Shown in pieces: positions 42,310 to 51,789 of a stretch of DNA of 64,000 nt. Origin of the DNA: Paraglaciecola sp. T6c (GTDB lineage: Bacteria; Pseudomonadota; Gammaproteobacteria; Enterobacterales; Alteromonadaceae). The position numbers were made by a program, and so were the translations under genes. Under the pieces are notes generated by a model, which worked only from the letters and a program-made list of their open reading frames with translations, was not told the DNA's origin and ran no database searches. Location of the stretch: the NCBI RefSeq assembly GCF_000014225.1, contig NC_008228.1, positions 4,526,001 to 4,590,000 on the forward strand, read 5' to 3'. Each line of letters starts with the position of its first letter. The first letter of the stretch is position 1.

Positions 42310-43122
42310 TTACGCCTTACTGGACTGAAGATATCGCAAGCGAAATTTCTGCACCCGTTTATCAAATTTGTGCACTATCCGACCAATGCGCCCGCTGTAC
42401 ACGTGAATAAGCTCAACATTTCTAGCCATTAACACCGCACTTAAATATTTCTCATGCAAAATGGCGACACTTTTATTTCGAATAACGTCGTTATCACTTG
42501 AATGAGCACGATACCAGCCTTTTCCTGTTGGCCTGAGCCAACTATTGATATGTTCTTGCATGGGAGTATCGACAACGGTTTGATCAAAATAAATCGATTC
42601 GTCAGTGACTTCTTTCACTGCGGTGCACAGCCGTGTATTGAGAAAAACCAGCGCTTGGAACGCAGTATAATCCAACACGAAAAAGTAAGATGAAATCCAT
42701 TTAGATAAGGGTAACTTATCCACTTTATATTCTATATTACGGCTATCAACCCGCCCTAAAATGAATCCCTTTTGGCGCTTTGCAGCCTGTTTCGATTTTA
42801 AATTATACAGCCATGCTGTTAAGGGAGAAAAATAGTGGTTTTTGTCGAAGGTGTCATTTGCGAAGCAAAATAGATCGCCATCTTGCAAGGTATAATTCTC
42901 TTCTAAATATTGCTTACCAGCTTGCCAGCCAGAGAACTCAAAATAGCGGTTATCCCCAGGAATAAATTCAATATTATTTAACGATGAGCTATGTATCTGC
43001 TCGCCATTATTGATGACCAGAATTTTGGCTTTTGTTCCGCTTGAGGTGAGAAACCGATGGAGACGTAATAGCGATTTTTCTAAATTAACGGGGTCATATA
43101 TCAAGAAAAGGCAATATATCAT
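42310..43122 (-). CDS. Glycosyltransferase-like protein of unknown specificity
   Basis: A 270-residue soluble protein. The N-terminus looks like a GT-A fold (MIYCLFLIYDPVNLEKSLLR, AKILVINNGE, then GWQAGKQYLEE and GDLFCFANDTFDKNHYF, where FANDTF may be a DxD-like site). The C-terminal half is basic (GRIVHKFDKRVQKFRLRY). It has no clear membrane segment. No adjacent sugar-biosynthesis genes were found, so the acceptor is unknown. The fold call is tentative. Confidence 0.55.
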   Translation of the reverse strand: MIYCLFLIYDPVNLEKSLLRLHRFLTSSGTKAKILVINNGEQIHSSSLNNIEFIPGDNRYFEFSGWQAGKQYLEENYTLQDGDLFCFANDTFDKNHYFSPLTAWLYNLKSKQAAKRQKGFILGRVDSRNIEYKVDKLPLSKWISSYFFVLDYTAFQALVFLNTRLCTAVKEVTDESIYFDQTVVDTPMQEHINSWLRPTGKGWYRAHSSDNDVIRNKSVAILHEKYLSAVLMARNVELIHVYSGRIGRIVHKFDKRVQKFRLRYLQSSKA

Positions 43123-43679
43123 GTGTCACTAACTTCGTTAATGGGTTTTAGGTAGTGCTGCTCTACTGTACATCTAATGGCTAAGTAAGGTTATTTGCTT
43201 TGCTGATCATTAATCAGAAAAGAAATAACAACAGCTTGCTGTGATGCCTACATAATTCACAATGTCTGTTCAAATGTCGCCTGAACATCCGTGTTTGGCA
43301 TATTTATAGCGCCATAATGACACATTAATCTGCGCCTGTTGAGAGGCAGAGCAACCAGATGATTGATTGAAGAGCAAAGACCCTCACACACAAATGTCAC
43401 GCAGCCCAATAAAATTGGAACGTTAACTATATCAATGGGTAAGTTAAACACTCATAAAAAATATTCATGTTTAATGTGTCAAATCATGACAGGTAAAAAT
43501 CGATTGGCGATGCTATTTTTCGACAACTATAGTTGCTCTATCCCCATGATTATAAAGCGGGGTTTCCAATAAAAACGATAACGAAATACTGGTCAGCAAA
43601 TCTCTAGTTGTGCACCTGTTAACCAGAAAAAATGTTCACCAAACATGGATAAAATCGACGAACAAAAGGACACGCACAT
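43123..43679. other. Divergent intergenic region, no gene recognised
   Basis: A 557-bp AT-rich stretch between the glycosyltransferase-like gene and the 880-aa receptor gene. Open frames at 43257-43451 (minus) and 43363-43572 (plus) show no domain or good ribosome binding site. It should hold the receptor promoter; no convincing Fur or Zur box was found. Confidence 0.5.
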
Positions 43680-46322
43680 ATGGATAAAACTAACACCTGC
43701 CAGTTTAAAAAGAACCCCATCGCACTCTTAATTTCGCTCACCTTGGGTTTTCCCATTCCCATCGTTAGCGCACAAGAAATCGAAGAAGAAGTAGAAACAC
43801 TTCGCCTAGAAACCATAACTGTTGAAGCGCAAAAGCGTCGTCAAAGTATGCAGACGGTGCCTGTTTCAGTTAGCGCCTTTTCCGGTAAGCAACTTAACCA
43901 AGCTGTGCTCAAAGATATTTTTGATGTCGCTAGTATGGTGCCTGCCTCCTCTGCGTTTCAAACCCAGAATGTGACCAACACCAGCTTCTCGATACGCGGT
44001 ATAGGCACCTCGTCACAAAATTTTGGTTTGGACCCATCGGTGGGGCTTTACGTTGATGGTATTTATCGCGCGCGCCAAAGCTCTATGGTCAACAATTTAG
44101 TGGATATTGAAGCTGTGGAAGTTCTTCGCGGCCCTCAAGGGACACTGTTTGGAAAAAATACGCCTTCAGGCGCAATACTGATCCGTTCTGTTGCACCAAG
44201 CCACGATGGCGCGAATAATTTTATCGAAGGTACAGTCGGAAATTACGGTTTAATTAATTATTCCGCTGCGGCGTCCCTGTCTGCGATTGACAATGTACTG
44301 GCATTGCGCGTGACAGGTTTTGGTAGTCAACGTGATGGTTTCGTTAGCGAAGTCAACTCAGGAAGTGACGTCCTAAATGATCGAGATCGCTGGGGTGCGA
44401 GACTTCAAGCCTTATATACCCCGAGTGACGATGTCACTCTGCGCATTATTGCTGATTATGCAAAAATTGATGAAATTTGCTGCGCCGCCCCAGTACAAGT
44501 CAGTAATGCTCAAGCCACTGGTATAGAAGGTAAATTTGGCACTGACCGTCTCCTATCTCAAGCGCCGTTTAATGCCACTATATTTGATGGCAGTGACTTT
44601 TTTGATCACAAAGTCGCGCTGTCATTCTTACCTGAGTCACAGGTAGAAGATAGCGGGTTGTCAGCTGAGTTAAATTGGAATATCAATGAGCAATTTACCT
44701 TGGTGTCTATTTCCGCTTATCGTAATTTCGACTCCTATGACAACATAGACAGTGACTTTACGGATGTTCATTTGTTTGGTACCCGAAATGACTCACAGCA
44801 AAATTCGTTCTCCCAAGAATTACGAATCGATTACACCAGTGACCTCGTCACAGGGATACTCGGTGCTTACTATTTTAGGCAAGACCTGGATCTCGATTAC
44901 AGCTTGTACACGGGCGAACAATTCAATGACTTTTTTCTGGCAGGCTTCGCACAAGGAGCATTTAATGATCTGCTCGCTGGCATTGATGCCTTGAGCATTG
45001 CAACCAATGGCCTTGTTGCAGCGTCGGCATCACCCGCCCCTGCATCGACCAGCTTTGATCACCGCGCAGAGCAAAAACATGAAAGCTACGCTATTTTTGG
45101 TCAAATCGACTACCAACTTTCCGAAACGCTCACCCTAACCACAGGTTTACGTTATACCGATGAAAGTAAAGATCTCTCGACTATTTTTAGTGAAGTGTTA
45201 CCCGCAGATTCGGTCTTTCCAACCTTCTTTACCTCGGTTGGTGATCCAGCAGACCCTGAGTCAATTGTGCCTGGGTCACTACTTTACGGTGCAGGTTTAG
45301 CCGGTAACGTCTTGGCGGGCATTCAAGCCAATACGATTGATATTACAACGGCTAACGGCCAGGCAGCACTGGCTGCTCTGGCCCCGTTTCAAACGCTGGG
45401 TTGGGGGTTCAATCCTCTTGGCGCCATTACCGCTGCTCGCTCAGATATTTCTGATACCTTAGATGATGACCAAATAACCGGCACGCTGAAACTCAGCTAC
45501 ACCCCAAATAGAGACACGCTCATGTATGTTTCATACGGTACTGGTTATAAGTCTGGGGGGACCAACACTGATCGAATTACAGAAGGTTTCGACCCTATAT
45601 TCGCTGCTGAGAAATCCAGATCGCTGGAAATTGGTATCAAGAAAGACTTTCCGGAACAAGATCTTAGGGTTAACGCCGCAGTACACTCAACCAACGTTGA
45701 TGACATTCAAGCGAATACATTTACCGGCACAGGTTTTAACCTACAAAATGCAGGGGATTACAAAACCTCTGGTTTAGAAGTAGAGCTAACGTGGCTGCCA
45801 ACAGATACCATTGAAGTCGGTTTTGTGTATGCCAGAGTCAACGCAGAGTATGACAACTTTATGCGCGGCAATTGTTGGATAGCCTACACGTGGCACACAG
45901 GTATTACCGATCCTGGGCAAGAAGTTTCGGAATCGGGTGCGCCAAATCCTTATTGCGATCGCTCTGGTGACCGCCCAACTGGCGAGCCAGAAGACTATGC
46001 CATGTTAAGAGTGAAAAAGGATTTCACCATTAGTGATGGCATCGATGCCCATATCGTAGCTGAATACTCTTACACGGGGGATGTCGTTTTAGATGGCAGT
46101 AATGACCCGTTCGCCGTGCAAGACTCATACAACTTGCTTAACTTGCGTTTCTTTATGAATTTCGCGAAATACGATATGGATTTGGTTTTCTGGGGTCGCA
46201 ATGTGTTGGATGAAGAATATATTAACCATGTGAATTTTAATACGCCTCTGCAAGAGGGTAAATTTAACGCTTATATTTCTGACCCTGCTACATTTGGCAT
46301 CACACTGAGAAAGCGCTTTTAA
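43680..46322 (+). CDS. TonB-dependent outer-membrane receptor
   Basis: An 880-residue receptor with a signal peptide (about 1-31, ending IVSA), a TonB-box-like LETITVEAQKR near 42-52, a plug with FSIRGIGTSSQN and VEVLRGPQGTLFGKNTPSG, and a large barrel ending in Phe (ITLRKRF). It resembles the generic marine receptors for nutrients (CirA/Fiu-like or glycan/aromatic uptake). An Ala/Gly/Leu-rich insertion (about 420-465 and 515-580) suggests an extended extracellular loop, and a CC pair lies in EICCAAPVQ. It is monocistronic, closed by a strong terminator. The substrate is not predictable from context. Confidence 0.9.
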   Translation: MDKTNTCQFKKNPIALLISLTLGFPIPIVSAQEIEEEVETLRLETITVEAQKRRQSMQTVPVSVSAFSGKQLNQAVLKDIFDVASMVPASSAFQTQNVTNTSFSIRGIGTSSQNFGLDPSVGLYVDGIYRARQSSMVNNLVDIEAVEVLRGPQGTLFGKNTPSGAILIRSVAPSHDGANNFIEGTVGNYGLINYSAAASLSAIDNVLALRVTGFGSQRDGFVSEVNSGSDVLNDRDRWGARLQALYTPSDDVTLRIIADYAKIDEICCAAPVQVSNAQATGIEGKFGTDRLLSQAPFNATIFDGSDFFDHKVALSFLPESQVEDSGLSAELNWNINEQFTLVSISAYRNFDSYDNIDSDFTDVHLFGTRNDSQQNSFSQELRIDYTSDLVTGILGAYYFRQDLDLDYSLYTGEQFNDFFLAGFAQGAFNDLLAGIDALSIATNGLVAASASPAPASTSFDHRAEQKHESYAIFGQIDYQLSETLTLTTGLRYTDESKDLSTIFSEVLPADSVFPTFFTSVGDPADPESIVPGSLLYGAGLAGNVLAGIQANTIDITTANGQAALAALAPFQTLGWGFNPLGAITAARSDISDTLDDDQITGTLKLSYTPNRDTLMYVSYGTGYKSGGTNTDRITEGFDPIFAAEKSRSLEIGIKKDFPEQDLRVNAAVHSTNVDDIQANTFTGTGFNLQNAGDYKTSGLEVELTWLPTDTIEVGFVYARVNAEYDNFMRGNCWIAYTWHTGITDPGQEVSESGAPNPYCDRSGDRPTGEPEDYAMLRVKKDFTISDGIDAHIVAEYSYTGDVVLDGSNDPFAVQDSYNLLNLRFFMNFAKYDMDLVFWGRNVLDEEYINHVNFNTPLQEGKFNAYISDPATFGITLRKRF

Positions 46323-46362
46323 GGACAATACCTAATACCGTTCCACGGTAATTGGTATAAGC

Positions 46363-46390
46363 AAAGAAACCGGTACATGCCGGTTTCTTT
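46363..46390. terminator. Bidirectional terminator between receptor and TPR genes
   Basis: AAAGAAACCGG (46363-46373) and CCGGTTTCTTT (46380-46390) form a perfect 11-bp stem with loop TACATG. The T-rich arm and flanks allow activity in both directions. The TPR gene's stop codon begins at 46390. Confidence 0.88.
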
Positions 46391-49300
46391 TATTGCCAAC
46401 GAGCATCCCTAGCATTGTCTATATTACTGCGCATGGCACTAACGAATGGGTGGTCTTTGTTGTAAATTGCTAGTCCCGTGGCTAACGCCAATTCATAATA
46501 TTCAATCGCCTTTTTAAACTCTGCTTTCGCGTACCATGCGCTACCAAGGTTGCTTCGCGTCGCGGCCACATTCGGATGATTTTCGCCGAGGGTTTGCACG
46601 TAGATCGACAGCGCCTTCTCATAATACGCGATAGCTTTGTCGTGCTGCCCTTTTGCTTGCCAGCAACTGGCTAAACTGTTCTGGCGGATCGCGACTGACG
46701 GATGGTTTTCCCCCAACACGCGGATCCCGCTTTTCAGTGCTAATTCATAGTAACTAATCGCTTTGTCATATTGCTTAAGTGCTTTAAAAACGCTCCCTAG
46801 ATTACTGCGCCTTTTGGCCACTGCTGGGTGATCTTCACCAAAGTGTTTAATCCCCCCTTGTAGTGCTAACTCATAATATTGTATCGCTTTGTCGTAGTCT
46901 CCCAACGATTCCCAAGCACTGCCTAGATTACTTTGTCTGATGGCCACCGCAGGGTGGTCTTGACCAAAGGTGTTGATCCCACTGTTAAGTGCCAATTGAT
47001 AGTATTTAATCGCCTTTTCATGTTGTCCCTTCGCTGACCACAAACTGCCTAAATTACTCCACCTTATAGCTACCGACGGATGGTCTTCTTTGAAGGTTGC
47101 AATGCCGCTGCGAAGGGCCAATTCGTAATATTCTATTGCTCGGTCGTATTGGCCTTTTCCCTTGAATATTCTGCCCAAACTACTGCGTATCTCGGCAACA
47201 TCTGGGTGCTCTTCCCCCAAGCTTTTAATCGTGCTAGCTAAGGCCAGCTCATATAAGCCTAAGGCTTTGTCGTACTGGCCCTTAGCCAGCCAGAGACTGC
47301 CCATATGGCTTTGCGTTGTAGCCACTACAGGATGCTGTTCACCGAGAGATTGCTGCCCCCCCATTAAGGCCAGTTGATAGTATTCATTGGCCTTATCAAA
47401 CTGCCCTTGCGCTTGCCATGCACTGCCCAATTGATTATATGTTTTAGTGACTTCTGGGTGTGCGTTGCCGTATTTTTTAAGCGTGTGTTGCAGGGCCAAT
47501 TCGTAATATTCAATTGCCTTGTCGTAATCACCTTGAATTTGCCACAGGCTTCCTAAAAGCCTGCGCGTGACGGCGACGTTAGGGTGGTTATCCCCAAAGG
47601 TTTTTGTATCACTGGCAAGCGCCGAGGCATAAAACGCCATTGCTTTGTCGTACTGACCTTTCTCCTGCCACACACTGCCAAGCTGCCTGCGCGTATCAGC
47701 CACTTCGGGATGACTCTCAGTAAAAGTTAACAAGCTACTGCTAAGAGCAAGTTGATAGTACTTGATAGCCTTATCGTATCGACCTTTAGCTTGCCAAAGA
47801 CCGCCTAACAGGCGATGTGTAACGGCCACATCTGGGTGCCCGTCACCAAAGGTTTTTATATCACTGGTTAACGCCAACTCGAAAAACCCTAAGGCTTTGT
47901 CGTATTGCCCTTTCTCCTGCCAAACCCGGCCGAGCTGACGCCGAGTTTTGGCCACGCTTGGGTGACTCTCACCAAATTTGAGCAGATGGCTCTGATAGGC
48001 TAAATCATAAAAGCCGATTGCCTTGTCATATTGCCCCTTTGCCTCCCATAGGCTGCCAAGTAGTGCATGGGTTAACGCCACATTTGGGTGATCTTCACCA
48101 AATGTATTTATCTCGCTTTCTAACGCTTGCTCATAGTAATTTTGCGACTTCGTGTATTGGCCTTTGGCTTGCCATACGCTCCCTAGTTGACGATAAATAC
48201 TGGCAACTTCTGGATGGCTGGTGCTAAAAATCGCCAAACTACTGGTAAGCGCGAGCTCATACAGTTTTGTTGCTTCATCAAACTGACCTCTGGCTTGTAA
48301 AAGACTGCCCAAACGCTTGCGCGTGTCCGCAACACTGGGATGGTCACCTCCGAACGTCTTAATGTCACTCGCCAACGCTTGTTTGTAATACAACAACGAT
48401 TTGTCGTATTGACCCTTTTTATGCCACGCGCTGCCCAATTGCCTGCGCGTGCTAGCAACGTCAGGGTGGCTTTCACCAAAGATTAGTCTGTTGATTTGCA
48501 GCGCTTTTTCATATTGCTCGATCGCTTTTGTATATTGACCTTTGGCTTCCCAAGCGCTACCTAAACTGTTCAGCATCACCGCTACAAAAGGGTGGTCTTT
48601 TCCAACTGAATTTAAACTGCTTGTTAAGGCAAGCGTGTAGTATTCAATCGCTTTACCGTACTGCCCTTGAATTTGCCAAACATTACCCAGCTTATTGCGT
48701 CTAGTAGCCACAGTAGGATGATTTTCACCCAGTTGACGTATGCCACTTTCTAAGGCTAATTCGTAAAGCGCTACCGCTTTTTTATACTGTCCTTTTGCTT
48801 CCCATGCACTGCCTAGATTACTGCGCCGAATTGCCACCGAGGGGTGGTCGTCACCCAAAGTGGCAATGCCGTTTTCCAGTGCCTGCGTGTAATATCGAAT
48901 AGCCTCGTCGTAGGCGCCTTTGGCTTGAAATACTAATCCGATATTGCTTCTTAACGTTGCAATAAAAGCGGAGTCCTTGTGCAAGTTTTTAACGCTACTG
49001 GCCAGCGCTAATTCATAGTACTCGAGGGCTTTATCGTATTGCCCCTTGGCATACCAAACTAATCCCAAATTGCTACGCACAGAAGCGATTTCCTGATGCC
49101 CATCACCGTAGTTTTCTATGCTGCTAGCAAGTGCCAACTGATAATAAGAGATTGCCTTGTCGTATTGACCTTTTGCTTTGTACGCGAGCGCTAAATTATT
49201 GTGTGCTGTCGCCACATTAGGATGTGCTTCGCCAAAGTGATTAATGTCATCTTCAAGAGCTTGCCGAAAAGCTTCTATCGCTTTGTCATATTCGCCTTTA

Positions 49301-49512
49301 CTGTACCAAGACGCCCCTAACTGGCTGTATGTCATCGTGCTAGTGGTCTGGCTGTTTTGACCGTTGGCAGTGATGAGGATTGCTGGCAAAAAAACAACAA
49401 TGAGTAAAAGAAGTATTTTATTTAAAAAGTGTGCTGCGTAACCTGATGATGTCTTTGTTTGGCGGGGCTGCTTAACAAAGGATTTAAAGTGACAGTGGTG
49501 TTTTCCGTTCAT
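46390..49512 (-). CDS. Exported protein of 23 uniform 42-residue TPR repeats
   Basis: A 1,040-residue protein. A basic N-terminus and one hydrophobic segment (about 34-51, LLLLIVVFLPAILI) act as signal anchor or signal peptide. Then 23 contiguous kinesin-light-chain-type TPRs of exactly 42 residues follow, with consensus LGSxWxAKGQYDKAIxYYEL and ALxSxIxTFGxDHPxVAxxR. A ten-residue tail follows. No enzymatic or signalling domain is fused. Such solenoids bind peptides or scaffold complexes; export makes a periplasmic or surface role likely. ATG at 49512 is used; a GTG two codons earlier is possible. It is a single gene with a terminator. Confidence 0.88.
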   Translation of the reverse strand: MNGKHHCHFKSFVKQPRQTKTSSGYAAHFLNKILLLLIVVFLPAILITANGQNSQTTSTMTYSQLGASWYSKGEYDKAIEAFRQALEDDINHFGEAHPNVATAHNNLALAYKAKGQYDKAISYYQLALASSIENYGDGHQEIASVRSNLGLVWYAKGQYDKALEYYELALASSVKNLHKDSAFIATLRSNIGLVFQAKGAYDEAIRYYTQALENGIATLGDDHPSVAIRRSNLGSAWEAKGQYKKAVALYELALESGIRQLGENHPTVATRRNKLGNVWQIQGQYGKAIEYYTLALTSSLNSVGKDHPFVAVMLNSLGSAWEAKGQYTKAIEQYEKALQINRLIFGESHPDVASTRRQLGSAWHKKGQYDKSLLYYKQALASDIKTFGGDHPSVADTRKRLGSLLQARGQFDEATKLYELALTSSLAIFSTSHPEVASIYRQLGSVWQAKGQYTKSQNYYEQALESEINTFGEDHPNVALTHALLGSLWEAKGQYDKAIGFYDLAYQSHLLKFGESHPSVAKTRRQLGRVWQEKGQYDKALGFFELALTSDIKTFGDGHPDVAVTHRLLGGLWQAKGRYDKAIKYYQLALSSSLLTFTESHPEVADTRRQLGSVWQEKGQYDKAMAFYASALASDTKTFGDNHPNVAVTRRLLGSLWQIQGDYDKAIEYYELALQHTLKKYGNAHPEVTKTYNQLGSAWQAQGQFDKANEYYQLALMGGQQSLGEQHPVVATTQSHMGSLWLAKGQYDKALGLYELALASTIKSLGEEHPDVAEIRSSLGRIFKGKGQYDRAIEYYELALRSGIATFKEDHPSVAIRWSNLGSLWSAKGQHEKAIKYYQLALNSGINTFGQDHPAVAIRQSNLGSAWESLGDYDKAIQYYELALQGGIKHFGEDHPAVAKRRSNLGSVFKALKQYDKAISYYELALKSGIRVLGENHPSVAIRQNSLASCWQAKGQHDKAIAYYEKALSIYVQTLGENHPNVAATRSNLGSAWYAKAEFKKAIEYYELALATGLAIYNKDHPFVSAMRSNIDNARDARWQ

Positions 49513-49911
49513 ACGCACTCAACTACCCAGTTCGAATCTAACCAATATTGAGATCAAATGATAATTAGCTGACACGATGAAAGTGGAGTGATGAACCTTG
49601 CTTACCTAACTTTACTTGGTCAGTTTATATCGTCGTTTTTTTGAGTTCTTCAAGAAAGAAAAGATTCAATATACGAGGTATAAGAAACACAGCATCCTAG
49701 CTCTTCACTTTATAGTAGTAAGTCTGAGTTAAATGTCTATCAATCAGCGCGATTAGTCAGCTTGTCATACCAATCACTTCTCATTTTTCAGTAGGTTAGT
49801 GCCTTATCACTGTTGGAATAACCAGGTTTCATGCTCGGCTTAAATAGATAAGGGAATTTTATTACACCTAATTACATGGTGAGTATTTCAGCTGATGTTG
49901 ACCCTTATATC
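49513..49911. other. Intergenic region, no gene recognised
   Basis: A 399-bp stretch between two minus-strand genes. It must hold the promoter of the TPR gene and the 3' end of the GGDEF-EAL transcript. No terminator hairpin, operator palindrome or small gene was convincing. Confidence 0.5.
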
Positions 49912-51534
49912 TTATTGAGTAATGGGCCTATGTGACTCAGCAAATTGAATGAAAGATTCTATTTTTAATGGCTTGCTGTAATAGTAACCTTGGGCGTGAT
50001 CACAGCCCAGAGATTTAAGAAGCTGACCGGTTTGAGCATCCTCCACCCCCTCAGCGACAATGTTACAGCCTAAATGTTTCGCCAGATAAATGGTTGACTT
50101 AACGATTGCCAAATCATCTTCACTTTTTAGAATATTACTCACAAAAGAGCGGTCTATTTTTATCTGATTCACAGGTAGGTCGCGCAATAACGCTAAGGAA
50201 GAATAGCCTGTGCCAAAGTCATCAATACTAAAGGCCAACCCTGTGTTTGCAATCTGTGCCATGGTAATTTTGACCCTAGCGACATCTGTCATCATCGCGC
50301 TTTCTGTGACTTCTAGCATCAGAGCATGCTTACTCCAATCGCATTGACTGAATATTGAGTTAATATTATCTACCAAGTGAGGACTTTGCAGGTCCTTAAC
50401 AGACAAGTTGAGGTGCACGCATAAGCTCAATTTTGATTGATTGAATAACTGAATATCTTCTTTGACGATATTCATCACCCGTTGGGTTATTTGGGTTATC
50501 AGTAGGCTTTGTTCTGCGATTTTTATGAACTTATCTGGCGCAATATAACTTCCATCTAATTGAGGCCAGCGAATTAACGCCTCCGCCCCATTCACGCTGC
50601 CATCGGATAAGTCGATAATAGGTTGATACCAAAGTTCAAACTCTTCCAAAGCAACAGCTTGCTTTAAACGCGTCGCAATACTTAAGTTATCAGCGGCACC
50701 CGTTTCAAATGCTGATGAATAATGGCTAAAAGAGCTGGTGTTTTTCTTACATTCATACAAGGCCAAATTCGCTTGGCCAAGCAGTATTTCGGCAGAACGG
50801 CCAAGCTCAGGAAACCCCGTACCTCCAATACATGCGCTAACACTTAGCTCGTAGCTTTCTATCTCGAAATTTTCGTCCATAGTGCTGTGAATCAATCGTG
50901 CGATATCATCGATTCTGTTTGCTGATTCATTTTCCTTTTGGCTTGTATTTTCGCTTACCATTGCTGTCGATACTATGGCAAATTCATCCCCCCCTAAACG
51001 ATACAAAGTACACGTATTTGGCAGAGTTTGGCCAATTTTTAGTCCAACCTGACAAAGCAGTACATCACCGAAATAGTGGCCTAACGCATCGTTAATTTGC
51101 TTGAACTGATTTAAGTCGAGGATCAATAAGTCAAATTGCTCTTCATTTGCAATAAGCGCCTGCATGTCTTGCATCAAATACGCTCGATTCGCCAAACCCG
51201 TTAGGGGATCGTGTAACAAATTACTGCGTTCTTGGGCAGCAAGTTGATTCAATTTCACCATGCTTTTTAAACTAAGACGTGTCACCAGAAATACAAAAAA
51301 ACCACCCGCCATCATGATCGCTGAGACAATCACATCCGCGGTATTAATCGTCATTTTTTGCACGAAATAATAAAAAACGCCAAAGTAACCGAATACAAAA
51401 AATACGACCAGGCTGCGCAGCACTAACCATCCTAAATTGCTATCCGTTTTATAAATGTGATTAACAGGGCGAACACTGATCAGCAGAAACACGCAGCCAC
51501 AAGCAATCATCAACACAGAGAAAAGATACAACAC
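49912..51534 (-). CDS. Membrane-bound GGDEF-EAL cyclic-di-GMP protein
   Basis: A 540-residue protein with three N-terminal membrane helices (about 2-20, 33-60, 66-88), then a GGDEF domain (DPLTGLANRAYL, active-site GGDEF intact in YRLGGDEFAIV near 180), then an EAL domain (GAEALIRWPQ near 310, TESAMM, DDFGTGYSSLALL, KIDRSFV, AEGVEDAQT). Both domains keep their main catalytic motifs, so synthesis, breakdown or both of c-di-GMP are possible. There is no sensor domain beyond the membrane part. It stands alone. Confidence 0.93.
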   Translation of the reverse strand: MLYLFSVLMIACGCVFLLISVRPVNHIYKTDSNLGWLVLRSLVVFFVFGYFGVFYYFVQKMTINTADVIVSAIMMAGGFFVFLVTRLSLKSMVKLNQLAAQERSNLLHDPLTGLANRAYLMQDMQALIANEEQFDLLILDLNQFKQINDALGHYFGDVLLCQVGLKIGQTLPNTCTLYRLGGDEFAIVSTAMVSENTSQKENESANRIDDIARLIHSTMDENFEIESYELSVSACIGGTGFPELGRSAEILLGQANLALYECKKNTSSFSHYSSAFETGAADNLSIATRLKQAVALEEFELWYQPIIDLSDGSVNGAEALIRWPQLDGSYIAPDKFIKIAEQSLLITQITQRVMNIVKEDIQLFNQSKLSLCVHLNLSVKDLQSPHLVDNINSIFSQCDWSKHALMLEVTESAMMTDVARVKITMAQIANTGLAFSIDDFGTGYSSLALLRDLPVNQIKIDRSFVSNILKSEDDLAIVKSTIYLAKHLGCNIVAEGVEDAQTGQLLKSLGCDHAQGYYYSKPLKIESFIQFAESHRPITQ

Positions 51535-51789
51535 TGCTGGTTCCTAGTAGCGAAATGGTATTGAGACGAGTTGGCGATTAGATTCACCGAATGACGCGCT
51601 TATTAGCGCGTCTTATATCAGAATAATGTAGTCGATATTTAAGTAAAAAATATAAATAAATTTAAAAAATTAGAATATTTAATTTGTCTTAATCGCCAAA
51701 TTCGGGTTATTAACTTCCCCTAACTCAGCAAAAAAGACTGGGGTCGCCGTCATACTTTGCCACACCAAGCTAGATTAAGCCTATTTACT

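Noticed and set aside
46390-49512. Regular 126-base spacing suggesting a CRISPR array or satellite DNA
   Set aside because: The periodicity is fully explained by 42-residue TPR codons in one long open frame; there are no constant repeats with unique spacers.
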